Origin: Ruminococcus sp. NK3A76
GTDB taxonomy: Bacteria > Bacillota > Clostridia > Oscillospirales > Ruminococcaceae
Length of the DNA stretch: 64,000 nucleotides
NCBI RefSeq assembly: GCF_000686125.1
Contig: NZ_JMMA01000002.1
Coordinates: 1,612,001 to 1,676,000 of the forward strand
Reading direction: 5' to 3'
Part shown: piece by piece, positions 16,773-26,219 of the stretch
Layout of the letters: each line of letters begins with the position of its first letter
Numbering within the stretch: position 1 is the first letter of the stretch
Program-made: the position numbers and the translations under genes
Notes under the pieces: generated by a model
Told to the model about the DNA's origin: nothing
Databases searched by the model: none
Seen by the model: only the letters and a program-made list of their open reading frames with translations

Positions 16773-18854
16773 ATGAAAAGATACGACAACACTCACATCA
16801 AGAATATTGCCCTCGCAGGCCACGCAGGCTCGGGCAAGACATCGCTGTGTGAGGCTCTGCTATACTCGGCAGGTGCGTCCGACAGGCTCGGTAAAGTACT
16901 TGACGGCAACACCGTTTCCGACTATACAGGTGAGGAGATAAAGAGAAAGTGCTCAGTCTATACTTCGCTTTCCACATTCGAGAAGGACGGGCTGAAGATA
17001 AACCTGCTCGACTCCCCCGGTCTTTTTGACTATGAGAACGAGGCAGCTGAGGCTATAAATGCCAGCGGCTGCGTAATGATAACTGTATCAGGCAAATCGG
17101 GTGTAAAGGTTGGTACTCACAAGGCCTATGACCGTGCCCGTGCAGAGGGCAAGCCCACAATGTTCGTTGTTACAAAGCTCGATGACGACAATGCAAACTT
17201 CTACAACACCCTTACTCAGTTAAAGGCTGAATTCGGCCCGACAGTATGCCCGGTTGTTGTTCCGGTTATCGCTGACAGAAAGATAGTTTCCTATGTCAAC
17301 CTTATCGAGATGAAGGCTTACAAATACGAGGGCGGCAAGGCTGTTGAGACAGATATGCCCGACGGCGACGTTTCCGAGAAAATGGAATACAGAATAGACG
17401 GTCTGAGAGAGGCTGTTTCAGAGGCTGTTGCTGAGACTGATGAAGCACTGTTTGAGAAGTTCTTCTCAGGTGAGGCTTTCTCACAGAAAGAACTCACAGA
17501 CGGTATACACAAGGGTCTTAACGAGGGCATCATCACTCCCGTTACCTGCGTATCCGCCACCACTATGGCAGGCATAGATATGCTCATGAAGGAGATAGAC
17601 CTCCTGCTGCCTGCACCGACAGACAACGACACCAAGACCGGCGAAGACAAGGACGGCGAGCTCGTTGAGATAAAGAACGAAGAGAATGCTCCCGTTGCTG
17701 CATTCGTTTTCAAGACAGTTGCTGACCCGTTCGTTGGCAAGATGAGCTTTATCAAGGTACACGCAGGCGTGCTCAAGACAGGTGCCGAAGTTGTCAACGC
17801 TACAACCGGCGCTGCTGAGAAGGTCGGCAAGCTCTGCTACCTCGTGGGCAAGAAGCAGATAGATGTTTCGGAAGTTCCGGCTGGCGATATCTGCGTTGCC
17901 ACAAAGATGAACGCAAACACTAACGACACACTCTGCGATGCTTCAAGAGTTGTTAAGTTTGAGGCTATATCAGTTCCCAAGCCCTGCTACAGCTTAGCAG
18001 TAAAGGCTAAGGCTCAGGGCGATGAGAGCAAGATCTCGGCAGCTATGCAGAGAATGCTCGAAGAAGACCTTACAATATCCTACAAGCAGGATGAGGAGAC
18101 ACTTGAAATGATACTTTCAGGTCTCGGCAGTCTGCACCTTGACTCCGTTATCGGCAGGCTCAAAGACGTTTTCGGCGCAGATGTTACCACAGCAGAGCCG
18201 AAGATAGCTTACAAGGAGACTATCCGCAAGAAAGTTAAGGTACAGGGCAGACACAAGAAGCAGTCGGGCGGCCACGGCCAGTTCGGTGATGTTTGGATAG
18301 AGTTTGAGCCCTGCATCTCTGACGAGCTGGTATTTGAAGAAAAGGTATTCGGCGGCGCTGTTCCCAAGAACTTCTTCCCCGCTGTTGAAAAGGGCTTACA
18401 GGAGTGCATGAAGAAGGGCGTTCTCGCAGGATTCCCTGTAGTTGGTGTAAAGGCTATACTCGTTGACGGTTCATACCACCCGGTAGACTCGTCTGAAATG
18501 GCATTCAAGACCGCTGCATCTATCGCATTCAAGGAAGGCATGAAGCAGGCAGAGCCCATGCTCTTAGAGCCTATCGGCTCTCTGACAGTTACTGTTCCTG
18601 ATGAAAACACAGGTGACATTATAGGTGAGCTCAACAAACGCCGTGGCCGTGTTCTCGGCATGGAGCCTGCTGACAAGAAGGGCATGACTGTTGTCACAGC
18701 AGAAGTGCCTATGGCTCAGATGTTTGACTTCACACTTGTTCTCCGTCAGATGACTCAGGGCAGAGGCTTCTTTGAAATGGAGCGCTCACGCTACGATCAG
18801 CTGCCCCCCAACCTCGTTGCTGACGTTATCGCAAAGAATGCAAGCGTAGAATAA
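16773..18854 (+). CDS. EF-G-like translational GTPase (EF-G paralogue)
   Basis: 693 residues with all EF-G domains. G1 is GHAGSGKT (16-23) and G3 is LDSPGLFDY. G4 is TKLDDD instead of the usual NKxD, which marks the EF-G II / EF-G-like branch rather than the main elongation factor. Domain IV starts near RKKVKVQGRHKKQSGGHGQFGDV, and domain V ends in LRQMTQGRGFFEME. Paralogues of this kind vary in function; a recycling or stress role is possible. Ribosome site AGGAGAG precedes the ATG. Single-gene unit with its own promoter and terminator. Confidence 0.88.
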   Translation: MKRYDNTHIKNIALAGHAGSGKTSLCEALLYSAGASDRLGKVLDGNTVSDYTGEEIKRKCSVYTSLSTFEKDGLKINLLDSPGLFDYENEAAEAINASGCVMITVSGKSGVKVGTHKAYDRARAEGKPTMFVVTKLDDDNANFYNTLTQLKAEFGPTVCPVVVPVIADRKIVSYVNLIEMKAYKYEGGKAVETDMPDGDVSEKMEYRIDGLREAVSEAVAETDEALFEKFFSGEAFSQKELTDGIHKGLNEGIITPVTCVSATTMAGIDMLMKEIDLLLPAPTDNDTKTGEDKDGELVEIKNEENAPVAAFVFKTVADPFVGKMSFIKVHAGVLKTGAEVVNATTGAAEKVGKLCYLVGKKQIDVSEVPAGDICVATKMNANTNDTLCDASRVVKFEAISVPKPCYSLAVKAKAQGDESKISAAMQRMLEEDLTISYKQDEETLEMILSGLGSLHLDSVIGRLKDVFGADVTTAEPKIAYKETIRKKVKVQGRHKKQSGGHGQFGDVWIEFEPCISDELVFEEKVFGGAVPKNFFPAVEKGLQECMKKGVLAGFPVVGVKAILVDGSYHPVDSSEMAFKTAASIAFKEGMKQAEPMLLEPIGSLTVTVPDENTGDIIGELNKRRGRVLGMEPADKKGMTVVTAEVPMAQMFDFTLVLRQMTQGRGFFEMERSRYDQLPPNLVADVIAKNASVE

Positions 18855-18865
18855 CTGATAATGAT

Positions 18866-18906
18866 ATACCCCGAGAGGAAAATTTGCTCCTCCCGGGGTA
18901 TTTTTG
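18866..18906. terminator. Strong terminator between converging units
   Basis: ATACCCCG and CGGGGTAT arms around AGAGGAAAATTTGCTCCTC, which also pairs internally. T-run follows on the plus strand, A-run on the other side. It serves the EF-G paralogue and the minus-strand operon ending at 18921. Confidence 0.85.
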
Positions 18907-18920
18907 TTTTCATTTTTATA

Positions 18921-20165
18921 TCAGACGATATATCTCACGGCTTTTACTACTCTAAGATGCTCGTCGTATTCGGCGAGGTCTTCTATTCGGCAGGGGTGGT
19001 CTGTCAGACCGTAGGCTGCTGTGAAGTGTGCCATTTTGCCGCTGCCAAGATACATTGCAACGTGGCCTATGCCGTTATCGACATACAAGTCGTTATCAGA
19101 TGCACTGTTAGTGGACTCCATGAAAAACAGCAGGTCGCCCTTCATAAGCTCCTTTATGTCTACCCTTGACTCCTCGTCTTTAAGGGTGTATGTCTCAACG
19201 CCCTGCGATACGCCGGCAGGTTCAAGGTTATCGTATATCACCTTGCCGTAGTTATTTGCCTGTCTGTCGGCGTAGTGTTCGAGGTAATAGCCTATTTGCA
19301 GATACGCAAGCTCTGTAAGCCCTGAGCAGTCGGAAACTGTCCTGTCAGCCGTCACGAGCTCGCCGCTGAGCTGGTAGGTCTGGTCGGGTATCTTTGTCAT
19401 CATGATAGCATAGTCAGTGACGACCTTTCGCACAGCCGCCTGCGTTTTACGGTTGACTGTCGTATTAGGCTCGTAGGAAACGTAGTATGTCCTGTAGGAA
19501 TACTGCATCTCACCAAGCTCATTCACGCCGTCGCCTATCGGAAGCTCGGCTCTGAGATACTTGGCTTCGTTCTTTCTTGAAGCACCGCTCAGAGGGTCAA
19601 GCTCCTCGTCAGTAAGCACTCCCCTGCATATCAGCTCGCCGTCTGCGGTCATAGCCTCAGTCAGGTCACCGTCAGCCTCTGCATAGAGCTGCGTACCCTG
19701 ATGTATCACCCAATAGCTATCCTGCGAGGTGGCTGCGTTAACTGAAACGCCCTCGCTGGAGCCGCCGTCGTCATACTCGGCAACAAGCTCTATCTCGTAG
19801 CCTGTTGACGGAGTGAAATACTGCTTGCCGTCGTTGCTGATATTTATCCTGCCGGAGGACTTTCTGAGAGCTTCTGATGAAACTGTGCCTGCTCGCCTGC
19901 CGCCGACATAAACAGCCATTACAGCGTGTGAGCCGTAGTTTTCGTAATTGTCAACAGCCACTCTCACAGCGTCTGCATACACAGCCATAGTGCGCACCTG
20001 CGGCTTTATATGCTCATACACGACAGACGGCTGCTCGTCGCTCGTCTGCTGAGCTTCAGCGCCGGGGATAGCAAGAGTTGACAGAAAGCTGGTGCCTGAT
20101 GCACAGCTGATAAAAGCTGCAAGCAATGCCAGTGATGCTGCGGCAGTAAGTATCCTGTTATTCAT
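18921..20165 (-). CDS. Secreted NlpC/P60 cell-wall peptidase
   Basis: 414 residues. An N-terminal signal sequence (hydrophobic ~5-21) is followed by a beta-rich region of ~220 residues with SH3-like features. The C-terminal NlpC/P60 domain has catalytic Cys280 in SDCSGL and His368 in GIGHVAMYLG. Such enzymes cut the gamma-D-Glu to diamino acid bond in peptidoglycan stems. The Cys-to-His spacing is longer than in minimal domains. It is the last gene of the minus-strand envelope operon, 7 nt after the GH9 gene, so both exported products are made together. Confidence 0.82.
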   Translation of the reverse strand: MNNRILTAAASLALLAAFISCASGTSFLSTLAIPGAEAQQTSDEQPSVVYEHIKPQVRTMAVYADAVRVAVDNYENYGSHAVMAVYVGGRRAGTVSSEALRKSSGRINISNDGKQYFTPSTGYEIELVAEYDDGGSSEGVSVNAATSQDSYWVIHQGTQLYAEADGDLTEAMTADGELICRGVLTDEELDPLSGASRKNEAKYLRAELPIGDGVNELGEMQYSYRTYYVSYEPNTTVNRKTQAAVRKVVTDYAIMMTKIPDQTYQLSGELVTADRTVSDCSGLTELAYLQIGYYLEHYADRQANNYGKVIYDNLEPAGVSQGVETYTLKDEESRVDIKELMKGDLLFFMESTNSASDNDLYVDNGIGHVAMYLGSGKMAHFTAAYGLTDHPCRIEDLAEYDEHLRVVKAVRYIV

Positions 20166-20172
20166 TATGTTA

Positions 20173-22869
20173 TCACTTCTTTTCTCCGCTTTTTAGCTTG
20201 ATGACGTTGTAAACGAATATTTCAAGTGAGATGAGTGCGATGATTATTATAGCGCCGATTATGACATAGAGCCATATGCCGAGGCCGCCCTCATCGTCCT
20301 TGTCCTTGCCTGAGCTGTCGTCAGAGCTGCTGTCTGAGCCCTTGTCGTCGTATTTCTTGACTTCCTCGTTTATCTTGTCCTTGTCATACTCGCTTGATGA
20401 GTCTGTTTCGGTCACGGTCTTGGTGTCCTCTGCCTTTTCGTCGGATACATAAACTGCGCCTGTCACGATGCCGCCGTTTTGCTGGCAGATAAAGCTGTCA
20501 GCCCAGACAAGTGCTGCGTTCCAGTTGATAGTACACTCATTTACGCACCACGCCTCGATATGGTCAAGGTAACATTTCTGAGGAGCTATCTTGCCCTTCT
20601 TCCAGCCGCTGCCTTTTACCCAGGGGTCTTCCATACCGCTGTTGGGGCCGCCTGCAAGAACGCCGTTGGGTGCGAGCGGGAAACCGTCAAACTCCTGCCC
20701 CGACCAGAAGCGGTGGTGAGGATATGTTGTCGTATGGCTGCCGTAGCCTGTGACATACGAATAATCTACTGCATTGCGTCCGAGGATATAGTCCATACCG
20801 CCGATAACGCCGTTTAAATACTTGTCGTCACCGTTTAAGTCATATGCATAGGCCATGACTATCGAATTATCGAGCACGAAGCTGTTTGAGCCCCAGTTAT
20901 AGCCCTTATCACTGTCAGCAAAGCCTATAGTGCTCTGGCCGTAGGGCACGCCGTAGCCCTGCTTGCTTTCAAGGGTGATATATTCGTCTGCTGCCGAGGC
21001 AAAGCTCTTTTTGAGGGAGTCTTTATCGGAGCTGTCGAGCTTGTCTGAATTAAGTGCAAGTGTCATATTGCCAAGCGCTGCCGTGTGACCCCAGTCGAAT
21101 GTTCCGAGAGTATCAACGCTCTCGCCGTCATCGAGCTTGGTGGGGACTTTTAGGTAGTGCTTGCTTTTTTTCATATCGTCAAGATACTGCTTGTCGCCTG
21201 TTGAGATATAGAGCTCGCAGGCTGCCCAGTAAAACTCGTCCTCGGCGTTGGTGTCGCCGTATGCACCGCCGCCCACGCTCTCATCAAGAGGAGCATACAT
21301 ATCGGGGTGCTTCTTTGCAGCTGCGTAGGAGTTCTTTGCAGCTTCAAGGCACTGGTCAGCAAAGGAGCTGTCGTAGTCCTTCCACAGTCTGTACGACTGA
21401 GCTGCACAGGCTGAAAGGTTAAGAGTAGCGCAGGTCGTGGGGGGCTTTATGATACGCTCTAAGGTGTCCTCGGCAGGTGTCATGCCGAGCGCTGTCCACT
21501 TGATATCGTGTACCTTATGGTAGACCATATCCTTACAGTCGCCGTCCTTGACCATCATCTTAAGCATAAATTCAGTCTCCCACCTTGCTTCGTCCAGAAG
21601 GTCGGGATAGCCGTTGTTGTTTTCGGGGATAGCCATTGAGCCGTCATCAAAGGCCTTTGTGTCGCCCTGCTGCTTTGCACGCTCGTACATATTGTTTAGC
21701 AGCCACACCGAAAGGCCGCCATTTACGACATACTTGCCGTGGTCGCCTGCGTCATACCAGCCGCCAGAGACTTCCTGCGTGCCTGATGATGCGGAATAGC
21801 CCCAGGTCTGCTCGATAGTGGCGTTATCTGTAGTATGGCCTGCGGCTCTTGCGAGGGCTGACTTATCGCCTGAGGTTATATAGTCTGACTTTATCTCGAT
21901 AGCCGAGCGGTTCTGATAGTAATAGTTGAGCCCGTCATAGAGCATGGCGCTGTAGCTCTCGGCGTTATCCATAATAGTGAATGTGCGGCTCTTGGCACCG
22001 TCGGCTGTTTCTATATAATAGCTGCCCGTCTTGTCAAAGTCTGAGAAATCTATTATCTGCACCTTATCGCCCGAGTCTTCGTCATAGCCGAAGGTCTGTG
22101 TCTCGCCCGAGTAGACCTCCTTGCCGCTCTCGTCCTTAAGGGTGAACGATGTTTTTTTATCAGAGTCAGTGATAAGGGTAGCCTTTTTGTCACGCTTTGT
22201 GAAATAGCCGAGCTGGTTTGCAGCTATCTCGGCACGCTGATAAGGCTCCTCGCCCTTATAGTCATAGTCGGAGCTGCTGTCGCAGGTAAGCGACATATTA
22301 TCAAAGGTAAACACAGTACCCGCCGGAACAGTATCGCCGCCGATATGGAACGCCCACTCGACATCGGCTGTTCTGTTTGCTGTAAAGCGGCCGGTGACGT
22401 GGGTCTTCTGATTGGCCGAGAGCTGCTTTACGTCCCAGTAGTTATTATACTGGCCGCTGTCGGGCTCGCCGTGCCAGTCCTCGGCATAGGGCTCTGCCAT
22501 ATCGCCTATCTTGGTGTAGTAGGTGCAGTTATTTGATGCTGTGATGTCAAATTCCACCGTATAGCTCTGCCCCGAGACTATTTTAAGGCCACGGTAGCGG
22601 AACTGGCAGTCCCACCTGTCCTCACCGCCGTTTGATGCGCCGCCGGGATTGACAATGGTTATCTTGTAAACGCCGTTGTCGATCTCGAATTCCATTTTGC
22701 CTGTCATGCTCTCGCAGACGTGCCACGGCAGACCTACGCCGTCATCAAAGTTCGTCTGCCCGAGCATCTGCCCGGCATACACAGGCTGTGCAGGCAGATA
22801 TGCTGCATTCGCAGCACCGAGCACAAGCGCCAAAGCCACGCTTGCGATACGTTTAGTCAGTTTCTTCAT
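20173..22869 (-). CDS. Membrane-anchored family 9 glycoside hydrolase (endoglucanase)
   Basis: 898 residues from the ATG at 22869; GGAGG lies 5 nt upstream, inside the first codons of a longer reading. Order: signal peptide (~1-33), CBM4_9-like beta-sandwich (~35-197), Ig-like domain (~212-300), GH9 (alpha/alpha)6 barrel (~305-800). The GH9 signature GGWYDAGDHGKY holds Asp373 and Asp376 as base residues. The catalytic Glu is near 778 in VNECTINWNA, with YPHHRFWSG before it. A Ser/Asp/Lys-rich stalk (~815-862) leads to one membrane helix (~865-888) and a basic tail. It cleaves cellulose or related beta-1,4-glucan at the cell surface. There is no dockerin or CBM37. Confidence 0.92.
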   Translation of the reverse strand: MKKLTKRIASVALALVLGAANAAYLPAQPVYAGQMLGQTNFDDGVGLPWHVCESMTGKMEFEIDNGVYKITIVNPGGASNGGEDRWDCQFRYRGLKIVSGQSYTVEFDITASNNCTYYTKIGDMAEPYAEDWHGEPDSGQYNNYWDVKQLSANQKTHVTGRFTANRTADVEWAFHIGGDTVPAGTVFTFDNMSLTCDSSSDYDYKGEEPYQRAEIAANQLGYFTKRDKKATLITDSDKKTSFTLKDESGKEVYSGETQTFGYDEDSGDKVQIIDFSDFDKTGSYYIETADGAKSRTFTIMDNAESYSAMLYDGLNYYYQNRSAIEIKSDYITSGDKSALARAAGHTTDNATIEQTWGYSASSGTQEVSGGWYDAGDHGKYVVNGGLSVWLLNNMYERAKQQGDTKAFDDGSMAIPENNNGYPDLLDEARWETEFMLKMMVKDGDCKDMVYHKVHDIKWTALGMTPAEDTLERIIKPPTTCATLNLSACAAQSYRLWKDYDSSFADQCLEAAKNSYAAAKKHPDMYAPLDESVGGGAYGDTNAEDEFYWAACELYISTGDKQYLDDMKKSKHYLKVPTKLDDGESVDTLGTFDWGHTAALGNMTLALNSDKLDSSDKDSLKKSFASAADEYITLESKQGYGVPYGQSTIGFADSDKGYNWGSNSFVLDNSIVMAYAYDLNGDDKYLNGVIGGMDYILGRNAVDYSYVTGYGSHTTTYPHHRFWSGQEFDGFPLAPNGVLAGGPNSGMEDPWVKGSGWKKGKIAPQKCYLDHIEAWCVNECTINWNAALVWADSFICQQNGGIVTGAVYVSDEKAEDTKTVTETDSSSEYDKDKINEEVKKYDDKGSDSSSDDSSGKDKDDEGGLGIWLYVIIGAIIIIALISLEIFVYNVIKLKSGEKK

Positions 22870-22887
22870 AGCTTCCTCCATTTATGT

Positions 22888-23538
22888 TTATTGCATAGGA
22901 TCGTTAATGTTCCGGGGCGGTGCAGGGGTCGTATCGAAATTGCGCATCATTATCACTATCTGAAATGCTATGAACACGACCAACGCCAGACACAGCACCG
23001 CTTTTGACTGCTTTGAATAGTTCTTTATCACCGCACTATGCTCATCGGTCAGGATAAGCATATCTTTTTCGACATTAGTCAACTGTATGTCCGTGTCGCT
23101 CCCATTTTCAAATGATTTGACATAGATATTGTAAATGCTGTCTTTTTTCAGTTCATCATTCAGTTCTGTGCTTTCAGGAATAACAACATATTCATCAGCC
23201 AAAGGCGGACCGAAGCCCTTTGTACGGTTATAGCTGAAAATATAAAACCCGTTTTCATTGCCCTCGTAAGTGCATTTTTTCACCTGCCTGATGTATTCAC
23301 TTGGCTTGTTTATTCTATAATAACACTCTGTCGCAATAGTAGTCACGGCAGGTACAGCCAATATCAGACAGCTTATCAGAAACATTCTGAGCCGCCTGCG
23401 CCCTTTGGTCTTGAAGATATTGTTTATCACAAGCGCTGCGACAAGTATGACCGTAAACAGAACACAAAAAACAACTGTCATCAATACCCCGCCGTCTACG
23501 CCGTAAACCGTTGCACCGCCTTTTATTAGTTCAAGCAT
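22888..23538 (-). CDS. Small two-segment membrane protein, distant paralogue of the next two upstream genes
   Basis: 216 residues: N-terminal hydrophobic segments (~18-40 and 52-68), a soluble central part (~70-180) with YEGNENGFYIFSYN and DEYVVIPESTEL, then a membrane helix (~184-206). The layout and the motif Y-x-V-x-x-S-x-x-L match the proteins at 23572-24159 and 24156-24898, so the three form a tandem family. Function unknown. Gaps to neighbours are short (18 and 33 nt), consistent with one operon that ends in the GH9 and NlpC/P60 genes. Confidence 0.72.
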   Translation of the reverse strand: MLELIKGGATVYGVDGGVLMTVVFCVLFTVILVAALVINNIFKTKGRRRLRMFLISCLILAVPAVTTIATECYYRINKPSEYIRQVKKCTYEGNENGFYIFSYNRTKGFGPPLADEYVVIPESTELNDELKKDSIYNIYVKSFENGSDTDIQLTNVEKDMLILTDEHSAVIKNYSKQSKAVLCLALVVFIAFQIVIMMRNFDTTPAPPRNINDPMQ

Positions 23539-23571
23539 GGTATCCTCCTATTATATCACAAAATGATACAC

Positions 23572-24159
23572 TCACTTAGCCTTTGCCTTTCCGCTGTTTA
23601 TCACTGTGATGAAAAACCTCACCGTCTGATAGCCGGCAAAGGCAAGATACAGCCACACTAAAGCATAGAGCATTATCTCTGTAAAACAGGTGCGGATAAG
23701 CGTTCCCTCTGGGAGCACGACGCACTCATACTCGCCTATCTTCTCCCACTGGGTATTCTCGCTGAGCTTGTCCTTCGGCACGAGCAGCGAGCATTTAGGG
23801 GTAAGGCTCATTCCAAAAGGCATATCCACGCTGTCATCAACTGCGTAGTAGATATCCTCGACCTGCTCGCCTTTGCTGTCAAGGCCGATGATGAAGATAT
23901 GTCTCCCCTGCTCGTCGGTCTTGTAGAAGGCGCAGTCGTCGTATTCCTTGCCTATTATCTGATAATCGTCCTCATAGCCATCAAGCACAAAGCCCTCTGC
24001 CACGCCTGCTGCAATAAGCAGCAAAAACAGGATCACAAATATCAGAACTATTCTTTTTATCCGTTTTTTTGTACTGTCTTTATTGGCCTTTATATTATAC
24101 ACTGCAAGAGGTACAGGCATCACCAAAAAGAAGACAGCGAATATCTTACTAAAACTCAT
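23572..24159 (-). CDS. Small membrane protein, intact member of a tandem paralogue family
   Basis: 195 residues. It begins MSFSKIFAVFFLVMPVPLAVYNIKAN, has two N-terminal hydrophobic segments (~4-22, 34-56), a soluble domain (~60-160) with IYYAVDDSVDMP and LTPKCSLLVPKDK, and a final helix (~163-188). The region PLAVYNIK and the A-V-x-D-S-V-x-[ML]-P motif are shared with the broken gene directly upstream, whose stop overlaps this start (ATGA). I know no family for it. Probably an integral membrane protein with the middle part outside the cytoplasm (inference). Confidence 0.72.
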   Translation of the reverse strand: MSFSKIFAVFFLVMPVPLAVYNIKANKDSTKKRIKRIVLIFVILFLLLIAAGVAEGFVLDGYEDDYQIIGKEYDDCAFYKTDEQGRHIFIIGLDSKGEQVEDIYYAVDDSVDMPFGMSLTPKCSLLVPKDKLSENTQWEKIGEYECVVLPEGTLIRTCFTEIMLYALVWLYLAFAGYQTVRFFITVINSGKAKAK

Positions 24160-24898
24160 TTGCTTTTATTCCTTGTAAAACTCAGTATAGCTTCTATGAG
24201 CTCATAAAGCGCAAAAAAGATAAACGAAAAAATCATTCCACTGAAAGCGATATTGAAATATGCAGCCTTTATCACAGCGTTATCGCTCAACTGCGTACAG
24301 CTGCGATGTAAGGGCAGCTCGACAGTTCCTATATAGTCTTCATCTTCATCGGGGACGTATAGGTTACATCCGGAGGAGAGCTTTAAGGCAACACCGCACG
24401 AAGATTGTGCGCAAATTGCGCAGTCAGCTTTTTCGTCAGATTGCACAGATTTTCCGAAGGAATACTACCGTATTTCAAGGAAAAAATGTGTAATATGACG
24501 GAAAAGATGCAAGTAAGTTGCGTACAAAGCCTTCAGGCGTTCTTTGTGCGGTGTTGCCTAAATATAACAGGAAGCTCTACACTGTCAGGTACGGCATATA
24601 AATCATTTGAATTGAACAGCTTTGAGTTTGAAATAATATGATAGCCTTCCTCATCGCCAAGATATTTGCAGCCTCCGAGCAGGCCGTCTTCGGCAACTGT
24701 GCAATACTCGGTGTGGTATTTCTTTACATTATGATTTGATATCAAGCCCAGACCAAAAGATGCCGCAAATACTGTGACAAAGACCGCCGAAATAATTATT
24801 ATCCGTTTTTTTGCACTCCTGTTATTAACCTTGATGTTATATACAGCAAGAGCCACAGGGATGACGACTGCCATTCCAAAAGTAAGATCGTTGATCAC
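24156..24898 (-). pseudogene. Paralogue of the 23572-24159 gene, interrupted by repeat copy E
   Basis: The 5' part starts at GTG 24898 (AGGTG site upstream) and encodes ~113 residues with VALAVYNIKVNN and LYAVPDSVELP. It then reads into the repeat. The 3' part resumes after the repeat with LKLSSGCNLYVPDEDED, a stretch that aligns to LTPKCSLLVPKDK in the intact paralogue, and ends at 24156. Removing the 172-bp repeat plus one 4-bp duplicate (176 bp, not a multiple of three) restores one open frame of 188 residues, against 195 in the paralogue. The break is therefore directly due to the repeat. Confidence 0.85.
24387..24558 (+). repeat. Hairpin repeat copy E, 172 bp, inserted in a coding sequence
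   Basis: Near-identical to copies A and C. The left flank is TTAA (24383-24386) and the right flank TAAA (24559-24562), a 4-bp duplication with one shift or change. Relative to the gene it interrupts, its orientation is opposite to that of copies A, B and C relative to theirs. High identity to A and C suggests recent movement. Confidence 0.9.
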
Positions 24899-24915
24899 AA
24901 TAAATACACCTGCTT

Positions 24916-26085
24916 TCAGTTCTGATCTGTCAGTTTGTCGATATCAGACATAGAGCGGATATATTGGCTGCTAAGCGGCACAAGGCTGTATTTTGAAAAG
25001 CCTATCTTCATAACATAGCCCCAGAAAAGAACGCCTGTTACAAGCAGGATACATAACGCCCTGCCGTTCAGCCCCATAAAAGTACTGCGCATATTATCGC
25101 CGTAGTCTGAAAACATAAGCTCCTTGAAATCCTTGATACAGCTCCATGTCGTCTGATGATCTATTATGCGCTTGGCTGCTTTGTAGTGCTGCTCACGCTC
25201 GTCAGGGGTGCAGTGATGAAGGTATTTATACTTGCCTATCAGCTCAGTGTCTCCCTCCACAAGAGCATCGTTGTATGGGTTGCCGCCGTTGTTCTCGCTG
25301 TCGCAGTATTCAACTATATACTGCTGTTCGGCGGCGTGCTCTTTGTTGAAATCCGCAAAGAACTCTGCGTGCCAGACGGTATTGCCGGCGGCGTATCCAA
25401 CAAAGCATAGTATAATATTGAGCACGATAGTTATTATGCAAGGCTTGATACGCTGCGCATACATGATTATTGATGCTATGGATATACCGAAAAGGCCGTC
25501 TGCTGACGCTATGAAATAGCCCCTTGACGAGCCTGCTGCATAGCGAGCAGATATAAATACCACAAACGCTGCGATGAGCAGTGCAGGAAGTGCAGCTATG
25601 ACTTTCGGCTTGTGCCTGTTGAGCAGGGAATTGGTCTTATCAACATCGGAATTGACAAGCACCTCACATTCGGGGCATAGGTTTACGCAGTCATGTGCAA
25701 ACGCAAACAGCTTTGCAGGCTTATGCTCGCCGCAGGTCGAGCAGCAGGGCTCAAACCCCAGTCCGCTCAGAAGGTCATACAGATGACCGAGCATAACAGC
25801 CGCCGAGCCCTCGGTGTCATTATCATCAAGCGAGAGCATGGCAGTCACACGCCCGTCCCACATACGGACGAACGAATACTTCTCGTTAGCCTGCGAAAAA
25901 CTGTATAGCTCATCACGGGCGCTCTTATCGCTGCAGTTTGCGAATATCCTTATTGCAAGTGCATTATCACGCCTGAAATACATCACAGTTGTGTTAAAGC
26001 CGTTTTTCACGCCGAAGATAGTTCTTTTTGACTGAGCCTGCGTAAGTGAGGTCAGCTGAGCGAGCGTGGCTGTATTTATACTCAT
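24916..26085 (-). CDS. Membrane protein with zinc-ribbon-like cysteines, unknown function
   Basis: 389 residues. The N-terminal ~115 residues are soluble (starts MSINTATLAQLTSL). A cysteine cluster C-C-S-T-C-G ... C-V-N-L-C-P-E-C (about 114-141) looks like a zinc ribbon. Then come hydrophobic segments (~163-180, ~190-205, ~213-235), a soluble insert (~240-330), and a last membrane helix (~340-360). No family recognised. It is the first gene of the minus-strand operon that runs through the small membrane paralogues to GH9 and NlpC/P60, with a consensus promoter upstream. Confidence 0.7.
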   Translation of the reverse strand: MSINTATLAQLTSLTQAQSKRTIFGVKNGFNTTVMYFRRDNALAIRIFANCSDKSARDELYSFSQANEKYSFVRMWDGRVTAMLSLDDNDTEGSAAVMLGHLYDLLSGLGFEPCCSTCGEHKPAKLFAFAHDCVNLCPECEVLVNSDVDKTNSLLNRHKPKVIAALPALLIAAFVVFISARYAAGSSRGYFIASADGLFGISIASIIMYAQRIKPCIITIVLNIILCFVGYAAGNTVWHAEFFADFNKEHAAEQQYIVEYCDSENNGGNPYNDALVEGDTELIGKYKYLHHCTPDEREQHYKAAKRIIDHQTTWSCIKDFKELMFSDYGDNMRSTFMGLNGRALCILLVTGVLFWGYVMKIGFSKYSLVPLSSQYIRSMSDIDKLTDQN

Positions 26086-26132
26086 TTATAGTCTCCTTTA
26101 TTTCGCTTTCTTTCTGTTAGTCATATATAGTT

Positions 26133-26162
26133 ATTATAACATATTTTATTTATATCTGTCAA
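26133..26162 (-). promoter_or_regulatory. Promoter of the envelope operon (26085 to 18921)
   Basis: On the minus strand TTGACA, 18-nt spacer, TATAAT. It diverges from the ilvB promoter about 60 bp away. Confidence 0.72.
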
Positions 26163-26219
26163 CCAAAACAGCGTGTTTTCTGTGTATGCTGCACCGTGAA
26201 CAGTTGCCCTGTCAAAGCC

